This document shows positions 1 to 10,204 of a stretch of DNA of 64,000 bases, in pieces. Position numbers and translations under genes: made by a program. The stretch spans positions 559,009 to 623,008 of the forward strand of contig NZ_CP049785.1 in assembly GCF_011290385.1 (NCBI RefSeq), given 5' to 3'. Under the pieces are notes generated by a model. The model saw only the letters and a program-made list of their open reading frames with translations. It was not told the DNA's origin and made no database searches. This DNA is from Blattabacterium sp. DPU (GTDB lineage Bacteria > Bacteroidota > Bacteroidia > Flavobacteriales > Blattabacteriaceae). Positions within the stretch are counted from its first letter, which is position 1. Each line of letters begins with the position of its first letter.

Positions 1-598
1 CTATATATGCGCAAATAGCATTTATAGTTTCTTTTAAATTATGAGGAGGGATATTAGTTGCCATTCCAACTGCAATACCAGAAGATCCATTAATCAAAAG
101 ATTAGGAATTCGTGTGGGTAAAACTGTAGGTTCTTCTAAAGAATCATCAAAATTTAATTGCATATCTATTGTTTCTTTTTTGATATCCAATAGCATTTCT
201 TCAGATATTTTTTTCATTCTTACTTCCGTATAACGCATAGCAGCAGGAGGATCTGCATCCAGTGATCCAAAATTTCCCTGTCCATCTATTAATGGATAAC
301 GTAATGTCCATTTTTGAGCCATACGAACCATAGTATCATAGACAGAAACATCTCCATGGGGATGATATTTTCCTAACACTTCTCCAACAATGCGAGCAGA
401 TTTTTTATAAGAACTATTAGAAATAATTCCTAGTTGATACATTCCATAAAGAACTCTTCTGTGTACAGGTTTTAATCCATCTCTAACATCAGGAAGAGCT
501 CTAGATACAATTACAGACATAGAATAATCTATATAAGATGATTTCATTTCATCTTCAATATTAATAGAAATTAATTTTTCTCCTTCACTTTCATTCAT
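1..598 (-). CDS. gyrA: DNA gyrase subunit A (5' part, runs off the window)
   Basis: Encodes the N-terminal 199 residues of the breakage-reunion subunit of DNA gyrase, which introduces negative supercoils. The start was set at the ATG complementary to 596-598, giving [20 protein letters not shown], followed by the family signature [20 protein letters not shown] and the quinolone-region stretch [19 protein letters not shown]. The catalytic-Tyr stretch AMRYTEVRM lies near residue 122. The remainder lies left of the window. ParC is the alternative, but the [19 protein letters not shown] opening is typical of Bacteroidetes GyrA. The reading frame is intact throughout. Confidence 0.93.
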   Translation of the reverse strand, partial: MNESEGEKLISINIEDEMKSSYIDYSMSVIVSRALPDVRDGLKPVHRRVLYGMYQLGIISNSSYKKSARIVGEVLGKYHPHGDVSVYDTMVRMAQKWTLRYPLIDGQGNFGSLDADPPAAMRYTEVRMKKISEEMLLDIKKETIDMQLNFDDSLEEPTVLPTRIPNLLINGSSGIAVGMATNIPPHNLKETINAICAYI

Positions 599-626
599 TT
601 TTTTGAAAATATTAATTAAAAAACAT

Positions 627-1685
627 TTAGTTTAAAAAACTTTCCTTAATTAAGGGATACGGAACTGAACAATTATATGAACATTTTCCTATTTCTTTTA
701 ATAAGGAAAATTGAATTTTATTTTTTTCATTTTTTTTGTCATGTTCCATAATTAACAATAATTTTTGAAATTCTAAATCAGAAATCTTATTTATGGGACA
801 TAATGTAGAAAGTGCATATTTAATTTCTTTGTAATCAGATATAGATAAACCATTAATTTTATAAGAAATCCATGATTCATAAATCATTCCCATAGTTACA
901 GCAACTCCATGTAATATTTTGTTAATATTCATGAAATAACTTTCTAAAGCATGTCCAATAGTGTGGCCAAAATTAAGGATTTTTCTTAATCCTTTTTCTT
1001 TAGGATCTTGATCTACAATTTTTTGTTTAATTAAAATAGATTTTTGAATTAAATGAGTCCATTGATTTTCATCTTGAATGATATTTTTTTGTATTTGATT
1101 CATTTGTTTCCAAAAATTTTTATCAGCTATCAATCCATGTTTTAACATTTCTGCCATTCCAGAAAAAATTTCTTCATTGGGAAGAGTTTTTAGAAAATGA
1201 GTATCAATGATTAAAAATTCTGGAATATAAAAAGATCCTATTTCATTTTTTATAGAGTCTAAATTCACTCCTGTTTTATATCCTATAGCAGCATCAACCA
1301 TGCCTAATAAAGTAGTAGGAATATTAATAAAACGAATTCCTCGTTTAAAGATGGAAGCGACAAAACCTCCAATATCAGTTATAACTCCTCCTCCTAAATT
1401 GAGAATTAAACTTTTTCTAGTTGCTTTAAATTTTTCTAGACTTTTACATATTTGAATACATGTGTCAATATTTTTTTCTTTTTCTCCAGATTTAATCTGA
1501 ATAAGATTAGATTTTTTTAAAAAATCTATTTTCTGAAAAAGAATGGGAAGACAATGTGTGTAGGTAATATCATCTATTAAAATAAATATATTTTTTATGG
1601 AGTCTACTTGATGTAGTAAGTAATTTTCCAATACATTATAAGCTTTTTCATTAAAGTGGACATAATCTCCCCTTTTTTTGTACAT
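627..1685 (-). CDS. aroB: 3-dehydroquinate synthase
   Basis: Second step of the shikimate pathway: converts DAHP to 3-dehydroquinate using NAD and a divalent metal. At 352 residues it has normal family length. The NAD-binding stretch [22 protein letters not shown], the [20 protein letters not shown] block and the metal-binding region [11 protein letters not shown] (with HGVAVTMGM following) are all visible. It lies 28 bases upstream of gyrA on the same strand. Its presence implies retained aromatic amino-acid synthesis, expected of a nutritional symbiont. Start at 1685 fits the family; no defect seen. Confidence 0.95.
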   Translation of the reverse strand: MYKKRGDYVHFNEKAYNVLENYLLHQVDSIKNIFILIDDITYTHCLPILFQKIDFLKKSNLIQIKSGEKEKNIDTCIQICKSLEKFKATRKSLILNLGGGVITDIGGFVASIFKRGIRFINIPTTLLGMVDAAIGYKTGVNLDSIKNEIGSFYIPEFLIIDTHFLKTLPNEEIFSGMAEMLKHGLIADKNFWKQMNQIQKNIIQDENQWTHLIQKSILIKQKIVDQDPKEKGLRKILNFGHTIGHALESYFMNINKILHGVAVTMGMIYESWISYKINGLSISDYKEIKYALSTLCPINKISDLEFQKLLLIMEHDKKNEKNKIQFSLLKEIGKCSYNCSVPYPLIKESFLN

Positions 1686-1727
1686 GAGTTTATCATTCGT
1701 TTAACAACAAAATTAACCAATTTTTTA

Positions 1728-1847
1728 TTAATCAATAAAATAAAATATTTTATATAACCAAAAAATGATAAAAATAAAACCTACTACAAAAAAAAATATA
1801 TTAGGAATCCATCCCATAATACTAATGAATTTTAATAAACATTCCAT
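1728..1847 (-). CDS. 39-residue single-pass membrane peptide, unknown
   Basis: A short ORF, ATG at 1847 to TAA at 1728, encoding 39 residues: a brief N-terminus MECLLKFISIMGWIPN, then a strongly hydrophobic run of about 18 residues, then LYKIFYFID. It fills the spacer between aroB and dedA, on the aroB strand. The Trp, Pro, Gly and Cys codons and the clean hydrophobic segment look more like a real small membrane protein than chance in AT-rich DNA, but T-rich DNA always reads as hydrophobic. I do not recognise a family. Moderate-to-low confidence. Confidence 0.4.
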   Translation of the reverse strand: MECLLKFISIMGWIPNIFFFVVGFIFIIFWLYKIFYFID

Positions 1848-1903
1848 AATTAATAATATATTAGTTTTTTTCGAATGAATAGGAATATAAATATTTTTAG
1901 TTA

Positions 1904-2599
1904 ATGGAAATATTTAACTTTGAATTTCATCATCATGTTTGTAAAATGTCAGATATTTGGGATTTTTTTCAGCATTTTTTTAATCCTAGATGGATATTTT
2001 TATATTTTGGAAATACAGCTTTTTTTATTTTATTAGCTATTGTTTTTGCGGAAACAGGATTTTTTATTGGCTTTTTTTTACCTGGAGATTCTCTATTATT
2101 TACAGCTGGAATCTTTGGGAAAGATCTATGTAAAAATTTTTATAACGTTCCTTTTTTTGTAATTATTTTAATTGTAGCAGGTGTAGCTATTCTTGGAAAC
2201 ATGCAAGGATACTGGTTAGGATATAAATCTGGGAACCTGTTATATAAAAAAAAAGATTCCTTTTTTTTTAAAAAAAAACATTTGATTTTAGCAAAATTAT
2301 TTTATAATAAGTATAAAACAACGGCTCTAATCATAAGTCGTTTTTTGCCCATGTTTCGTTCTTTTGCTCCTATTGTAGCAGGAGCCATTCGCATAGATTT
2401 TAAAAAATTTATGATATATAATGTTATTGGAGCACTTGCTTGGACTTTTTCTATTATGTTATCGGGACATTATTTAAATAAAAGTTTTCCGGAACTAAAA
2501 AATCATCTCGAATGGATTATTTTATTAATTGTATTGATTACTACTTTTCCAATTATTTTTAAAATGAGAAAAAAAAAGAAAAAAAAAATATTTATCTAA
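1904..2599 (+). CDS. DedA family membrane protein (VTT domain)
   Basis: Polytopic inner-membrane protein of the DedA/SNARE-associated (VTT) family, implicated in lipid transport/scrambling and membrane homeostasis. The diagnostic motifs are present: FAETGFFIGFFLPGDSLLF near residues 48-66, and the second half motif SRFLPMFRSFAPIVAGAIRI with the conserved Arg and Pro residues. The C-terminus ends in a lysine run. Its 3' end overlaps the 3' end of convergent tadA by four bases. A start at Met15 is possible as well as 1904. Substrate is unknown. Confidence 0.87.
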   Translation: MEIFNFEFHHHVCKMSDIWDFFQHFFNPRWIFLYFGNTAFFILLAIVFAETGFFIGFFLPGDSLLFTAGIFGKDLCKNFYNVPFFVIILIVAGVAILGNMQGYWLGYKSGNLLYKKKDSFFFKKKHLILAKLFYNKYKTTALIISRFLPMFRSFAPIVAGAIRIDFKKFMIYNVIGALAWTFSIMLSGHYLNKSFPELKNHLEWIILLIVLITTFPIIFKMRKKKKKKIFI

Positions 2600-3051
2600 A
2601 TTTTTTTAGATTTATAAATTCTTTTTTTACAGAAAAATTTTTGTATAAGAGATTTACATTGATTTTCCATTATTCCAGATACAAATTCTGTTTTAGGATG
2701 CAATTTAATGCCAGAACATAAAAATCCTCTTTCGGAAGGATTAGAAGCTCCACAAACAACTCTTCCTATTTGAGACCAAAATAAAGCTCCTGCACACATA
2801 ACACATGGTTCTAGAGTGACATATAAAGTACATTTTTGGATATATTTTTTTTTAAAATAATTAGATGCTAAGTGAATCACTAACATTTCTGCATGTGCTG
2901 TAATATCACATAAAGTTTCAGTTAAATTATGAGCTTTTGCTATAACCATATTTTGATATGTTATTGCAGCACCTATTGGAATTTCATTTTTATGAAAAGC
3001 AATAAAAGCCTCTTTCAAAGCGATTTTCATAAAATAAAAATCTAAAGACAT
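2596..3051 (-). CDS. tadA: tRNA adenosine deaminase
   Basis: Deaminates adenosine 34 to inosine in tRNA-Arg(ACG). It is a 151-residue zinc cytidine-deaminase-fold protein. The catalytic HAE triad (ITAHAEMLVI) and zinc-binding PCVMCAGAL are both present, with the family-specific GRVVCGASNPSERG after them. Its ATG overlaps the rplY stop by one base (3051), so the two are probably co-transcribed. Distinguished from the dCMP deaminase at 12.9-13.4 kb by the PCVMCAGA context. Intact. Confidence 0.93.
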   Translation of the reverse strand: MSLDFYFMKIALKEAFIAFHKNEIPIGAAITYQNMVIAKAHNLTETLCDITAHAEMLVIHLASNYFKKKYIQKCTLYVTLEPCVMCAGALFWSQIGRVVCGASNPSERGFLCSGIKLHPKTEFVSGIMENQCKSLIQKFFCKKRIYKSKKI

Positions 3052-3662
3052 TATTCCTTTTTTTGTTTTTTATCCTCTTTTTTTTCCTGATTTTCTTCTT
3101 CTTGAGAACCTTTAATGATACGGGAATTTTTTACACTTGCTATTAATGTATGAGATGGATGTAATATAGTATATCGATCGTTGGATAAGTTTTCTACTAT
3201 TATTTTATCTCCTATATTTAAAGAATTAATATCTAATTTAATGTATTCTGGCATATTATCTATATATGCTTTTACTTTCAATTTTCTAATAGCAAAATGA
3301 TATACTCCTCCTTTTGCTACTCCGATAGGTCTACCAAAAGATTTTACAGGAATTTCTAATATAATAGGTTTTAATTCATCAATTTTATAAAAATCTACAT
3401 GTAATATTTTTTCATCAACAGGATCAAATTGAATTTCTTTTCGAATGGCATTGATCTTCTGATCATATCCTTCTATATTAAGAATAATACCATATGATTC
3501 TGTAGTGTATATTATTTTTTTTAAACTATCTAATGAAGCAGAAAATGGAACATTTATATTTTTTCCATACAAAATACATGGTATTTTTCCATTTATTCGA
3601 ATAGAACGAACTGCTTTTCGTCCAATATCTCTTTTATAACCGTATATATTTACGTATCTCAT
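3051..3662 (-). CDS. rplY: 50S ribosomal protein L25 (CTC form)
   Basis: 5S rRNA-binding ribosomal protein of the longer CTC/TL5 type (203 residues), with an N-terminal L25 domain (residues 1-90, including IRINGKIPCILYGK) and a C-terminal beta domain (FGRPIGVAKGGVYHFAIRKL). It ends in an acidic/lysine-rich tail. It follows prs with four bases between them, the conserved bacterial prs-rplY pair. No anomalies apart from the low-complexity tail. Confidence 0.94.
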   Translation of the reverse strand: MRYVNIYGYKRDIGRKAVRSIRINGKIPCILYGKNINVPFSASLDSLKKIIYTTESYGIILNIEGYDQKINAIRKEIQFDPVDEKILHVDFYKIDELKPIILEIPVKSFGRPIGVAKGGVYHFAIRKLKVKAYIDNMPEYIKLDINSLNIGDKIIVENLSNDRYTILHPSHTLIASVKNSRIIKGSQEEENQEKKEDKKQKKE

Positions 3663-3666
3663 ATTA

Positions 3667-4605
3667 TTAAATTACAAATTTATTACTAATAGATTCGTCT
3701 TTATGTACTGATTTCATAACTTCTGCAAAAAGCGGAGCACAAGATAAAATTTTAATTTTTTGATTGGGCTTCATTTTATTTATAGGAATCGTATCTGTAA
3801 CAACCAACTCTTCAATTGCAGATTGATCTATTTTTTCATATGAATTTCCTGATAAAACAGGATGAGTAGCTATAGCTCGTACACTTTTGGCGCCTTGTTT
3901 TTTGATTAAATTTGCCGCTTCTGTTAAAGTACCAGCCGTATCTACCATATCATCTATAAGTATGATATTCTTTCCTTTTACATTTCCTATAAGATTCATG
4001 AATTCTATTTCATTTGCTTTTTTTCTTTCTTTATAACAAATAACAACATCTGTACCTAAATAACCTGCATAACTTCTAGCTCTTTTAGCTCCTCCCATAT
4101 CTGGAGAAGCAAAGGTAAGTTGATCTATATTTAATTTTTTTACATAATCAATAAATATTCTAGATGCATATAAATGATCTACTGGTATATCAAAAAATCC
4201 TTGAATTTGATCCGCATGTAAATCCATAGTCATGACTCTAGTAGCTCCTGAAGCTACTATTAAATTTGCTATAAGTTTTGCGGCAATGGGAGTTCTAGGT
4301 TGATCTTTATGATCTTGCCTCGCCCATCCAAAATATGGAATCACAAGTGTAATGTTATAAGCAGAAGCTCTACGAGCTGCATCGCACATTAATAATAATT
4401 CCATTAAATTATCTACTGGAGGAGAAGTTGACCCTATCAAAAATACTTTCGTTCCACGAACAGATTGTTCAAAACAAGGAGTATATTCTCCATCACTAAA
4501 TTCTAAAAATTTTACTTTTCCAAGAAAATTTCCATAATAATAAGCTATATTTTCTGATAATTTCAATCCCCGTCTTGTAGAAAAAAAGAGAACCTTTTGA
4601 TCCAT
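3667..4605 (-). CDS. prs: Ribose-phosphate pyrophosphokinase
   Basis: Makes PRPP from ribose 5-phosphate and ATP, feeding purine, pyrimidine, histidine and tryptophan synthesis; here it supplies the OPRT domain of the pyrE-pyrF fusion. Visible are the ATP-site stretch FGWARQDHKDQPRTPIAAKL, VMTMDLHADQIQGFFDIP, and the PRPP loop IILIDDMVDTAGTLTEAA. I placed the start at Met 4605 (MDQKVLFF) rather than the ORF start at 4623, because family proteins have only a short N-terminus before the conserved region. About 312 residues, normal length. Confidence 0.94.
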   Translation of the reverse strand: MDQKVLFFSTRRGLKLSENIAYYYGNFLGKVKFLEFSDGEYTPCFEQSVRGTKVFLIGSTSPPVDNLMELLLMCDAARRASAYNITLVIPYFGWARQDHKDQPRTPIAAKLIANLIVASGATRVMTMDLHADQIQGFFDIPVDHLYASRIFIDYVKKLNIDQLTFASPDMGGAKRARSYAGYLGTDVVICYKERKKANEIEFMNLIGNVKGKNIILIDDMVDTAGTLTEAANLIKKQGAKSVRAIATHPVLSGNSYEKIDQSAIEELVVTDTIPINKMKPNQKIKILSCAPLFAEVMKSVHKDESISNKFVI

Positions 4606-4665
4606 AGTTATATTTTTATACAAAAATACTTTTTATATTAAAAAAAATGAATACATATTGTAGTT

Positions 4666-5460
4666 ATGAAACAATATTTAAATTTATTAAAAAACGTATT
4701 AAAAAATGGAATCAAAAGAAAAGATCGTACTGGCGTAGGAACAATAAGTCTATTTGGACACCAAATGAGATTTGATTTAGAAAAAGGGTTTCCTCTTTTG
4801 ACCACTAAAAAATTAAATATACGATCTATTATTTATGAACTATTATGGTTCTTAAAAGGAGATACAAATGTTCGATTCTTAATAAAGAAAAAAGTTAATA
4901 TTTGGAATAAGTGGGCAGATGATAATGGAGAATTAGGTCCAATATATGGATTTCAATGGAGAAAATGGCCTACTTACGATGGCCATTTTATTGATCAAAT
5001 AGTTAATCTTATACAAGAAATTAAGTCAAATCCTGATTCTAGACGTTTAATTGTTTCTTCCTGGAATGTAGGAATGATACAAAATATGGCATTACCTCCT
5101 TGTCATTTATTGTTTCAATTTTATGTATGTGAAAAAAAATTATCGTTACTTTTATATCAAAGAAGTGCTGATATTTTTATTGGATTACCATTTAATATAG
5201 CTTCTTATGCTTTATTACTATCTATGTTAGCTAAAACTCTTAATTTAAAAGAAAAAGAATTTATTCATACAATAGGAGATGCTCATATTTATATGAATCA
5301 TATAAAACAAGTGAAATTACAGATGGAAAGAACTCCAAGACCACTTCCTAAAATAATTATTAACTCTTCTGTAAAGAATATTTTTCAATTTTGTTTTGAA
5401 GATTTTGAATTAAAGGATTATAATCCCTTTCCTCATATTAAGGGGGACGTTGCCTTTTAA
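4666..5460 (+). CDS. thyA: Thymidylate synthase
   Basis: Converts dUMP to dTMP using methylenetetrahydrofolate. It has 264 residues, identical to the classical short ThyA length. Present are the active-site cysteine in [14 protein letters not shown], the substrate-binding [19 protein letters not shown] and [10 protein letters not shown]. It is flanked by leftward genes on both sides and ends three bases before the thrC stop, so convergent termini nearly touch. Its substrate dUMP could come partly from the dCMP deaminase encoded at 12.9-13.4 kb. Confidence 0.96.
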   Translation: MKQYLNLLKNVLKNGIKRKDRTGVGTISLFGHQMRFDLEKGFPLLTTKKLNIRSIIYELLWFLKGDTNVRFLIKKKVNIWNKWADDNGELGPIYGFQWRKWPTYDGHFIDQIVNLIQEIKSNPDSRRLIVSSWNVGMIQNMALPPCHLLFQFYVCEKKLSLLLYQRSADIFIGLPFNIASYALLLSMLAKTLNLKEKEFIHTIGDAHIYMNHIKQVKLQMERTPRPLPKIIINSSVKNIFQFCFEDFELKDYNPFPHIKGDVAF

Positions 5461-5463
5461 AAT

Positions 5464-6780
5464 TCATTTTTTTTCTAAAAACCAACTCTTAAATACATTG
5501 AAATCTTTAGATAAAGATATTTTTTGTATAGTCTTTTTCTTTTTTAAAAAAATTTCCAATTCCTTAGTAGGAACAATTTTTTTTTGTAAAATAGGTGGCA
5601 TGTTATCTAGAAATTTAATAGGATGAGCTGTTTCTAAAAAAATACCTGGTTCTAAAGTATTATTCATTTCTTGTAAATATTGTCTAAGACCTAAATAACC
5701 AATAGCTCCATGTGGATCTAATATATATTTATATTTTTTCCATATCTTTTTTATAATGGATAAAGTTTCTTCATCTGTGAATTTATAGGAAAATAGTTTT
5801 TTTCTTAATTGAAATATATTTTTTTTATATAAATGCCAAATTCTAGAAAAATTACTTGGATCAGAAATATCCATAGCATTTGATATAGTTTTTTTTACCG
5901 GAAGGGGATGGTATTTTTCATTTCTTAAAAATCTAGGGATCGTATCATTAATATTTGTAGATGCAATAAAAAATTTTATGGGTAATCCCATTTTTTCAGC
6001 CATCATCCCTGCGCAAATATTCCCAAAATTTCCACTTGGAACTGAAAAAATTAATTCTATTGGATCTTTTACTATTATTTGTTTATAAGCTACAAAATAA
6101 TAAAACATTTGAGGGAGCCATCTTCCTACATTGATAGAATTAGCAGAAGTTAATGTATATTTTTTATTTATTTCTTTATCTAAAAAAGCTTTTTTAACCA
6201 TTTTCTGACAATCATCAAAATTACCATGTATTTCTACAGCTAATATATTAGCTCCTAATGAAGTAATTTGTTCTTCTTGTAAAGAACTGACTCCATTATA
6301 TGGATATAAAATAATGACTTCTATTCCAGGTTTTTTATGAAATCCTTTAGCAACAGCACCTCCGGTGTCTCCTGAAGTAGCGACTAAAACTGTAACATTT
6401 TTTTCTAATTTTTCAGAAAAAAAACTTAAGCATCCTGCCATAAACTTAGCTCCCACATCTTTAAAAGCCAAAGTCGGACCATGAAAAAGTTCTAATACAT
6501 GAATATTATTATGTACTTTTTTTAAAGGGAAAGAAAAATTCAAAGTATCATGAATAATATTATCAATAAATTTTTCGGGAATGTTTTTTCCAATATAGGG
6601 TTTGATAATAGACATGGCAATTGTATGAATATCATAAGTTGGAAGTTTTTTAATAAATTTAGGTTTTAATTTAGGAATACATTTAGGCATATATAATCCT
6701 CCATCAGGCGATAAACCTGTTAAAACAGCATCTTCAAAAGAAACTAAATTCTTATGATTTTTCAAACTATAATACAACAT
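5464..6780 (-). CDS. thrC: Threonine synthase
   Basis: PLP enzyme forming threonine from O-phosphohomoserine. At 438 residues it is the long ThrC type: N-terminal LVSFEDAVLTGLSPDGGLYMP, PLP-lysine motif GPTLAFKDVGAKFMAG, and glycine-rich ATSGDTGGAVAKGF. The last gene of the leftward thrA-thrB-thrC cluster, 23 bases after thrB. Product feeds protein synthesis and, through ilvA at 53-54 kb, isoleucine. Confidence 0.95.
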   Translation of the reverse strand: MLYYSLKNHKNLVSFEDAVLTGLSPDGGLYMPKCIPKLKPKFIKKLPTYDIHTIAMSIIKPYIGKNIPEKFIDNIIHDTLNFSFPLKKVHNNIHVLELFHGPTLAFKDVGAKFMAGCLSFFSEKLEKNVTVLVATSGDTGGAVAKGFHKKPGIEVIILYPYNGVSSLQEEQITSLGANILAVEIHGNFDDCQKMVKKAFLDKEINKKYTLTSANSINVGRWLPQMFYYFVAYKQIIVKDPIELIFSVPSGNFGNICAGMMAEKMGLPIKFFIASTNINDTIPRFLRNEKYHPLPVKKTISNAMDISDPSNFSRIWHLYKKNIFQLRKKLFSYKFTDEETLSIIKKIWKKYKYILDPHGAIGYLGLRQYLQEMNNTLEPGIFLETAHPIKFLDNMPPILQKKIVPTKELEIFLKKKKTIQKISLSKDFNVFKSWFLEKK

Positions 6781-6803
6781 ATAATTAATTTATTTATATA
6801 AAC

Positions 6804-7751
6804 TTACAATATTTTAGCCCATTTAATTCCTTGTTGGTTAATAGGAGAAGTATAGGTTTTATAATCGATTTTTAACGGAGAATATACTTTATTCATGACT
6901 TCGGTTACTTTTTCCGCCATTTGTGGTCCTTTACTAAGCATGAAAACAGAAGGACCTGAACCAGAAATCCCTCCACCTAAAGCTCCTATTTCTTTACATT
7001 TTATTTTTAATTCATAAAAAGCTGGAATGAGCATAGCTCGTATGGGTTCTACAATAACATCTTCCAAAGCCCTACTTATTAATTCATAATCTTCTCGATA
7101 TAAACCCGCAACTAATGCTCCTACATTCCCCCATTGTTTAATAGCGTCTGTCATCAATATTTTTTGTTTTAAAATTTCTCTAGCATCTGATGTTTTGACT
7201 TCAATTTGAGGATGTATAACGCTAACCCATAATTCTTTGGGATTATGTAATTTAGTTATATCTAATGGTTGATAACTTCTAACTAATGTAACTCCTCCCA
7301 TAATAGCGGGAGCTACATTATCTGCATGAGCAGTTCCACTTGCTATACGTTCTCCTTCCATAGCAAAACGGACTAATTGCATAGTGTTGAAAGGGTTTTC
7401 CAATAGAATATTAGCTCCATAAACAATTCCTGCAGCACTAGCTGCACTAGATCCTATTCCACTTCCAGGATGAATATTTTTAGTTAATTCAATTTCAAAT
7501 CCTATTTTTTCTTTATCCTCTTTTTTTTGTTGATATTTTTTCAACAAAAACTGTAGAGCAACAAAAGCTACGTTTTTTTTTGGATCATTAGGTAACGATG
7601 ATCCACATATTCGATTGATATGTATCCCTGGAGTATGAGATTTATATAAAAAAATTTCATCTTTAGGAAAATCTAAAGCTAATCCAATAATATCAAAACC
7701 ACAAGCTAAATTAGCAACAGTAGCTGGTGAAAATATTTTTATTCCCTTCAT
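6804..7751 (-). CDS. thrB: Homoserine kinase
   Basis: GHMP-family kinase phosphorylating homoserine. 315 residues. The N-terminal FSPATVANLACGFDIIGLAL, the ATP-binding HPGSGIGSSAASAAG near residue 95, and C-terminal GGGISGSGPSVFMLSKG are classical. It is five bases downstream of thrA and is presumably translated from the same mRNA. Contrast with the second GHMP kinase at 40.3-41.2 kb, which belongs to a different subfamily. Confidence 0.95.
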   Translation of the reverse strand: MKGIKIFSPATVANLACGFDIIGLALDFPKDEIFLYKSHTPGIHINRICGSSLPNDPKKNVAFVALQFLLKKYQQKKEDKEKIGFEIELTKNIHPGSGIGSSAASAAGIVYGANILLENPFNTMQLVRFAMEGERIASGTAHADNVAPAIMGGVTLVRSYQPLDITKLHNPKELWVSVIHPQIEVKTSDAREILKQKILMTDAIKQWGNVGALVAGLYREDYELISRALEDVIVEPIRAMLIPAFYELKIKCKEIGALGGGISGSGPSVFMLSKGPQMAEKVTEVMNKVYSPLKIDYKTYTSPINQQGIKWAKIL

Positions 7752-7756
7752 GATTT

Positions 7757-10204
7757 TTATTTAGTAGCTTTAATAATATCTGAAAAAACTCCAGATGCAG
7801 TAACTTCTGCCCCTGCTCCTGCTCCTTTTATAATAAGGGGTTGTTCAGCATAACGATATGTATTATATAAAACCATATTATCTTTTCCTTCTAATTGAAA
7901 AAATGGATGAATTTGTTTTACTGATTCTAGTCCAACAGAAGCTACTCCATTTTCATAACGTGCAATAAAACGTAAACGTTTTTGATCTTTTTCCGCTTTA
8001 TTTCTAATTCCAAAAAAATAATTTTTGTATTTGTGTAATTCATTATAAAAATCATTTATAGAAGTTGAATGAAAACAAGTTTCCGGTAAAAATGATTTTT
8101 GATGAATATCACTCAATTCTAATGGAGAACCGCATTCTCTAGCTAAAATTAGTATTTTCCGCATAACATCTAATCCACTTAAATCAATTCTAGGATCAGG
8201 TTCTGTATATCCTTTTAATTGGGCTTCTTTTACGACTTCTAAAAAAGATTTTTCTCCTATAAAATGATTAAATATAAAATTTAGACTTCCTGATAACACA
8301 GCTTCTATTTTATTAATTTTATCTCCACTATTAATTAGATCATTCAATGTACTAATAACGGGAAGACTAGCTCCTACATTAGTTTCAAATAAAAATGGAG
8401 CTTTGAAATGTCTGGAAAGTGTTTTTAGTTTTTTATAATGATTATAATCGGATGAACAAGCTATTTTATTACAAGTAATAACTCCTATTCCATTTTTTAA
8501 AAATTTATCATAGGTCATAGCCATTTCTTCACTAGCTGTATTATCTACAAATAAACTATTTCTTAGATTAAATTTCCATACTTTTTCCATAAAGGAATAT
8601 ATATTCATATTAATGCCTTTTTGGTTTAGATATTTTTTCCAATCATTTAAATTGATTCCATGATCATTAAAATACATTTTTTTGCTGTTAGCAAATCCAA
8701 TAACTCTAACTTGAAGTTTCAATTTTTCCAATAAATAATTTTGTTGTTGATCTAATTGTTCAAGTAATTTACTTCCTACTTTTCCTACTCCACAAATGAA
8801 AAGATTAATTTGTTTTGGGGGCCTTTCAAAAAAAGCTTCATGTAAAGTATTGAGTGCTTTTTTAAAATCGATTTTTCTAATAACGGCTGATATATTTTTT
8901 TCAGTAGAACCTTGTGCTATAGCTCTAACATTAATGCTATTTCTGCCTAAAGAAGCAAACATTTTTCCACTAGTTCCATGAAGATTTTTCATATTATCTC
9001 CTACTACAGCAATAATACAAAGATCCTTTTCTATTCTTAATGGATCAATCCGTCTTTGATGGATTTCTTGAGCAAATTCGCTATCTATTACAGCTTTTGC
9101 TTTAATGACATCTGTTTCATGAATTCCTGTTGTAATTGAATGTTCCGAAGAACTTTGAGTGATAAATATTACATTTATTTTTTCACGTGATAATGCTTCA
9201 AATAAACGTTTGGAATATCCAGGAATTCCTACCATTCCACTCCCTTCTAGGGTAAGTAATGCCATATTCTGAATTCCAGATATACCAGTAACAGGTTGAC
9301 TGATATTTGTGTTTTTATTAATATAAATCAAAGTTCCTGGATCTATAGGAGAAAAAGTATTTTTAATTTGTATTGGAATATGTTTTTTCATAGCAGGTTG
9401 AATTGTAGGAGGATAAATAACTTTTGCTCCAAAATGTGATAATTCCATTGCTTCTTCATAGGATATTTCTTTTATAGGAAAAGCTTGATTCACTATTTTT
9501 GGATTAGCTGTCATCATTCCACTTACATCCGTCCATATTTCAAGTAAACTTGCAGATATAGCAGCAGCTAAAATTGCTGCAGTATAATCAGAACCCCCTC
9601 TACCCAGAGTCGTAGTTTCGTTTTCTAACGTAGAACCTATAAATCCTGGCAAAACAATATATTCTGATGTTTTTTCACGAAAAAATTGAATAATATGATG
9701 ATTACTTGTAATAAAATCTACTTGTGCACATCCAAATTGAGCATCCGTAATAATTAAATCTCTACTATCTTTGCAAATAGCATCTAATCCAGATTGTTTC
9801 AATTTTTCTGAAATAAGAAAAGAAGAACTTAATTCTCCAAAACTCATAATTTTATCTAGAGAGCGTTTTGAAAGTTCTTCTACTTGAAAAATTCCATCAC
9901 ATAAACTTTCTAAATCATTTATATTTCTTTTCATCCAACTAATTAAATGACTCTGATAGGTAATAGGAAATAATTCTCTTATAACATTAAGATGTCGAAT
10001 TTCGATTTCCTCTAATATATTTTTATATATATTTTTTCTTTCAGAAGCCAATTGACCACATTGTATTAACTGATCCGTGATATTTCCTAATGCAGATACA
10101 ACAATAGCATATCTTCCTTTTGGTTTTTTTTCTAATAAAGAACAAATACGTTTTATAGCATCAGAATGAGCTACGGAACTACCCCCAAATTTTAAAACTT
10201 GCAT
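7757..10204 (-). CDS. thrA: Bifunctional aspartokinase / homoserine dehydrogenase
   Basis: First and third steps of threonine synthesis. The 815-residue protein has an aspartokinase domain (residues 1 to about 290, starting MQVLKFGGSSVAHSDAIKRI, with GRGGSDYTAAILAA), paired ACT regulatory domains (about 305-455, with GIPGYSKRLFEALSREKINV), and homoserine dehydrogenase (about 465-815, with LFICGVGKVGSKLLEQL and GYTEPDPRIDLSGLDVMRKI). Gene order thrA-thrB-thrC is as in many bacteria. The spacer upstream (10205-10478) shows no obvious threonine-codon leader peptide, so attenuation of the E. coli type is not evident. Confidence 0.95.
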   Translation of the reverse strand: MQVLKFGGSSVAHSDAIKRICSLLEKKPKGRYAIVVSALGNITDQLIQCGQLASERKNIYKNILEEIEIRHLNVIRELFPITYQSHLISWMKRNINDLESLCDGIFQVEELSKRSLDKIMSFGELSSSFLISEKLKQSGLDAICKDSRDLIITDAQFGCAQVDFITSNHHIIQFFREKTSEYIVLPGFIGSTLENETTTLGRGGSDYTAAILAAAISASLLEIWTDVSGMMTANPKIVNQAFPIKEISYEEAMELSHFGAKVIYPPTIQPAMKKHIPIQIKNTFSPIDPGTLIYINKNTNISQPVTGISGIQNMALLTLEGSGMVGIPGYSKRLFEALSREKINVIFITQSSSEHSITTGIHETDVIKAKAVIDSEFAQEIHQRRIDPLRIEKDLCIIAVVGDNMKNLHGTSGKMFASLGRNSINVRAIAQGSTEKNISAVIRKIDFKKALNTLHEAFFERPPKQINLFICGVGKVGSKLLEQLDQQQNYLLEKLKLQVRVIGFANSKKMYFNDHGINLNDWKKYLNQKGINMNIYSFMEKVWKFNLRNSLFVDNTASEEMAMTYDKFLKNGIGVITCNKIACSSDYNHYKKLKTLSRHFKAPFLFETNVGASLPVISTLNDLINSGDKINKIEAVLSGSLNFIFNHFIGEKSFLEVVKEAQLKGYTEPDPRIDLSGLDVMRKILILARECGSPLELSDIHQKSFLPETCFHSTSINDFYNELHKYKNYFFGIRNKAEKDQKRLRFIARYENGVASVGLESVKQIHPFFQLEGKDNMVLYNTYRYAEQPLIIKGAGAGAEVTASGVFSDIIKATK

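Noticed and set aside
8796..8981. 61-codon rightward ORF inside thrA
   Set aside because: Antisense shadow of the homoserine dehydrogenase/ACT region with no family resemblance.
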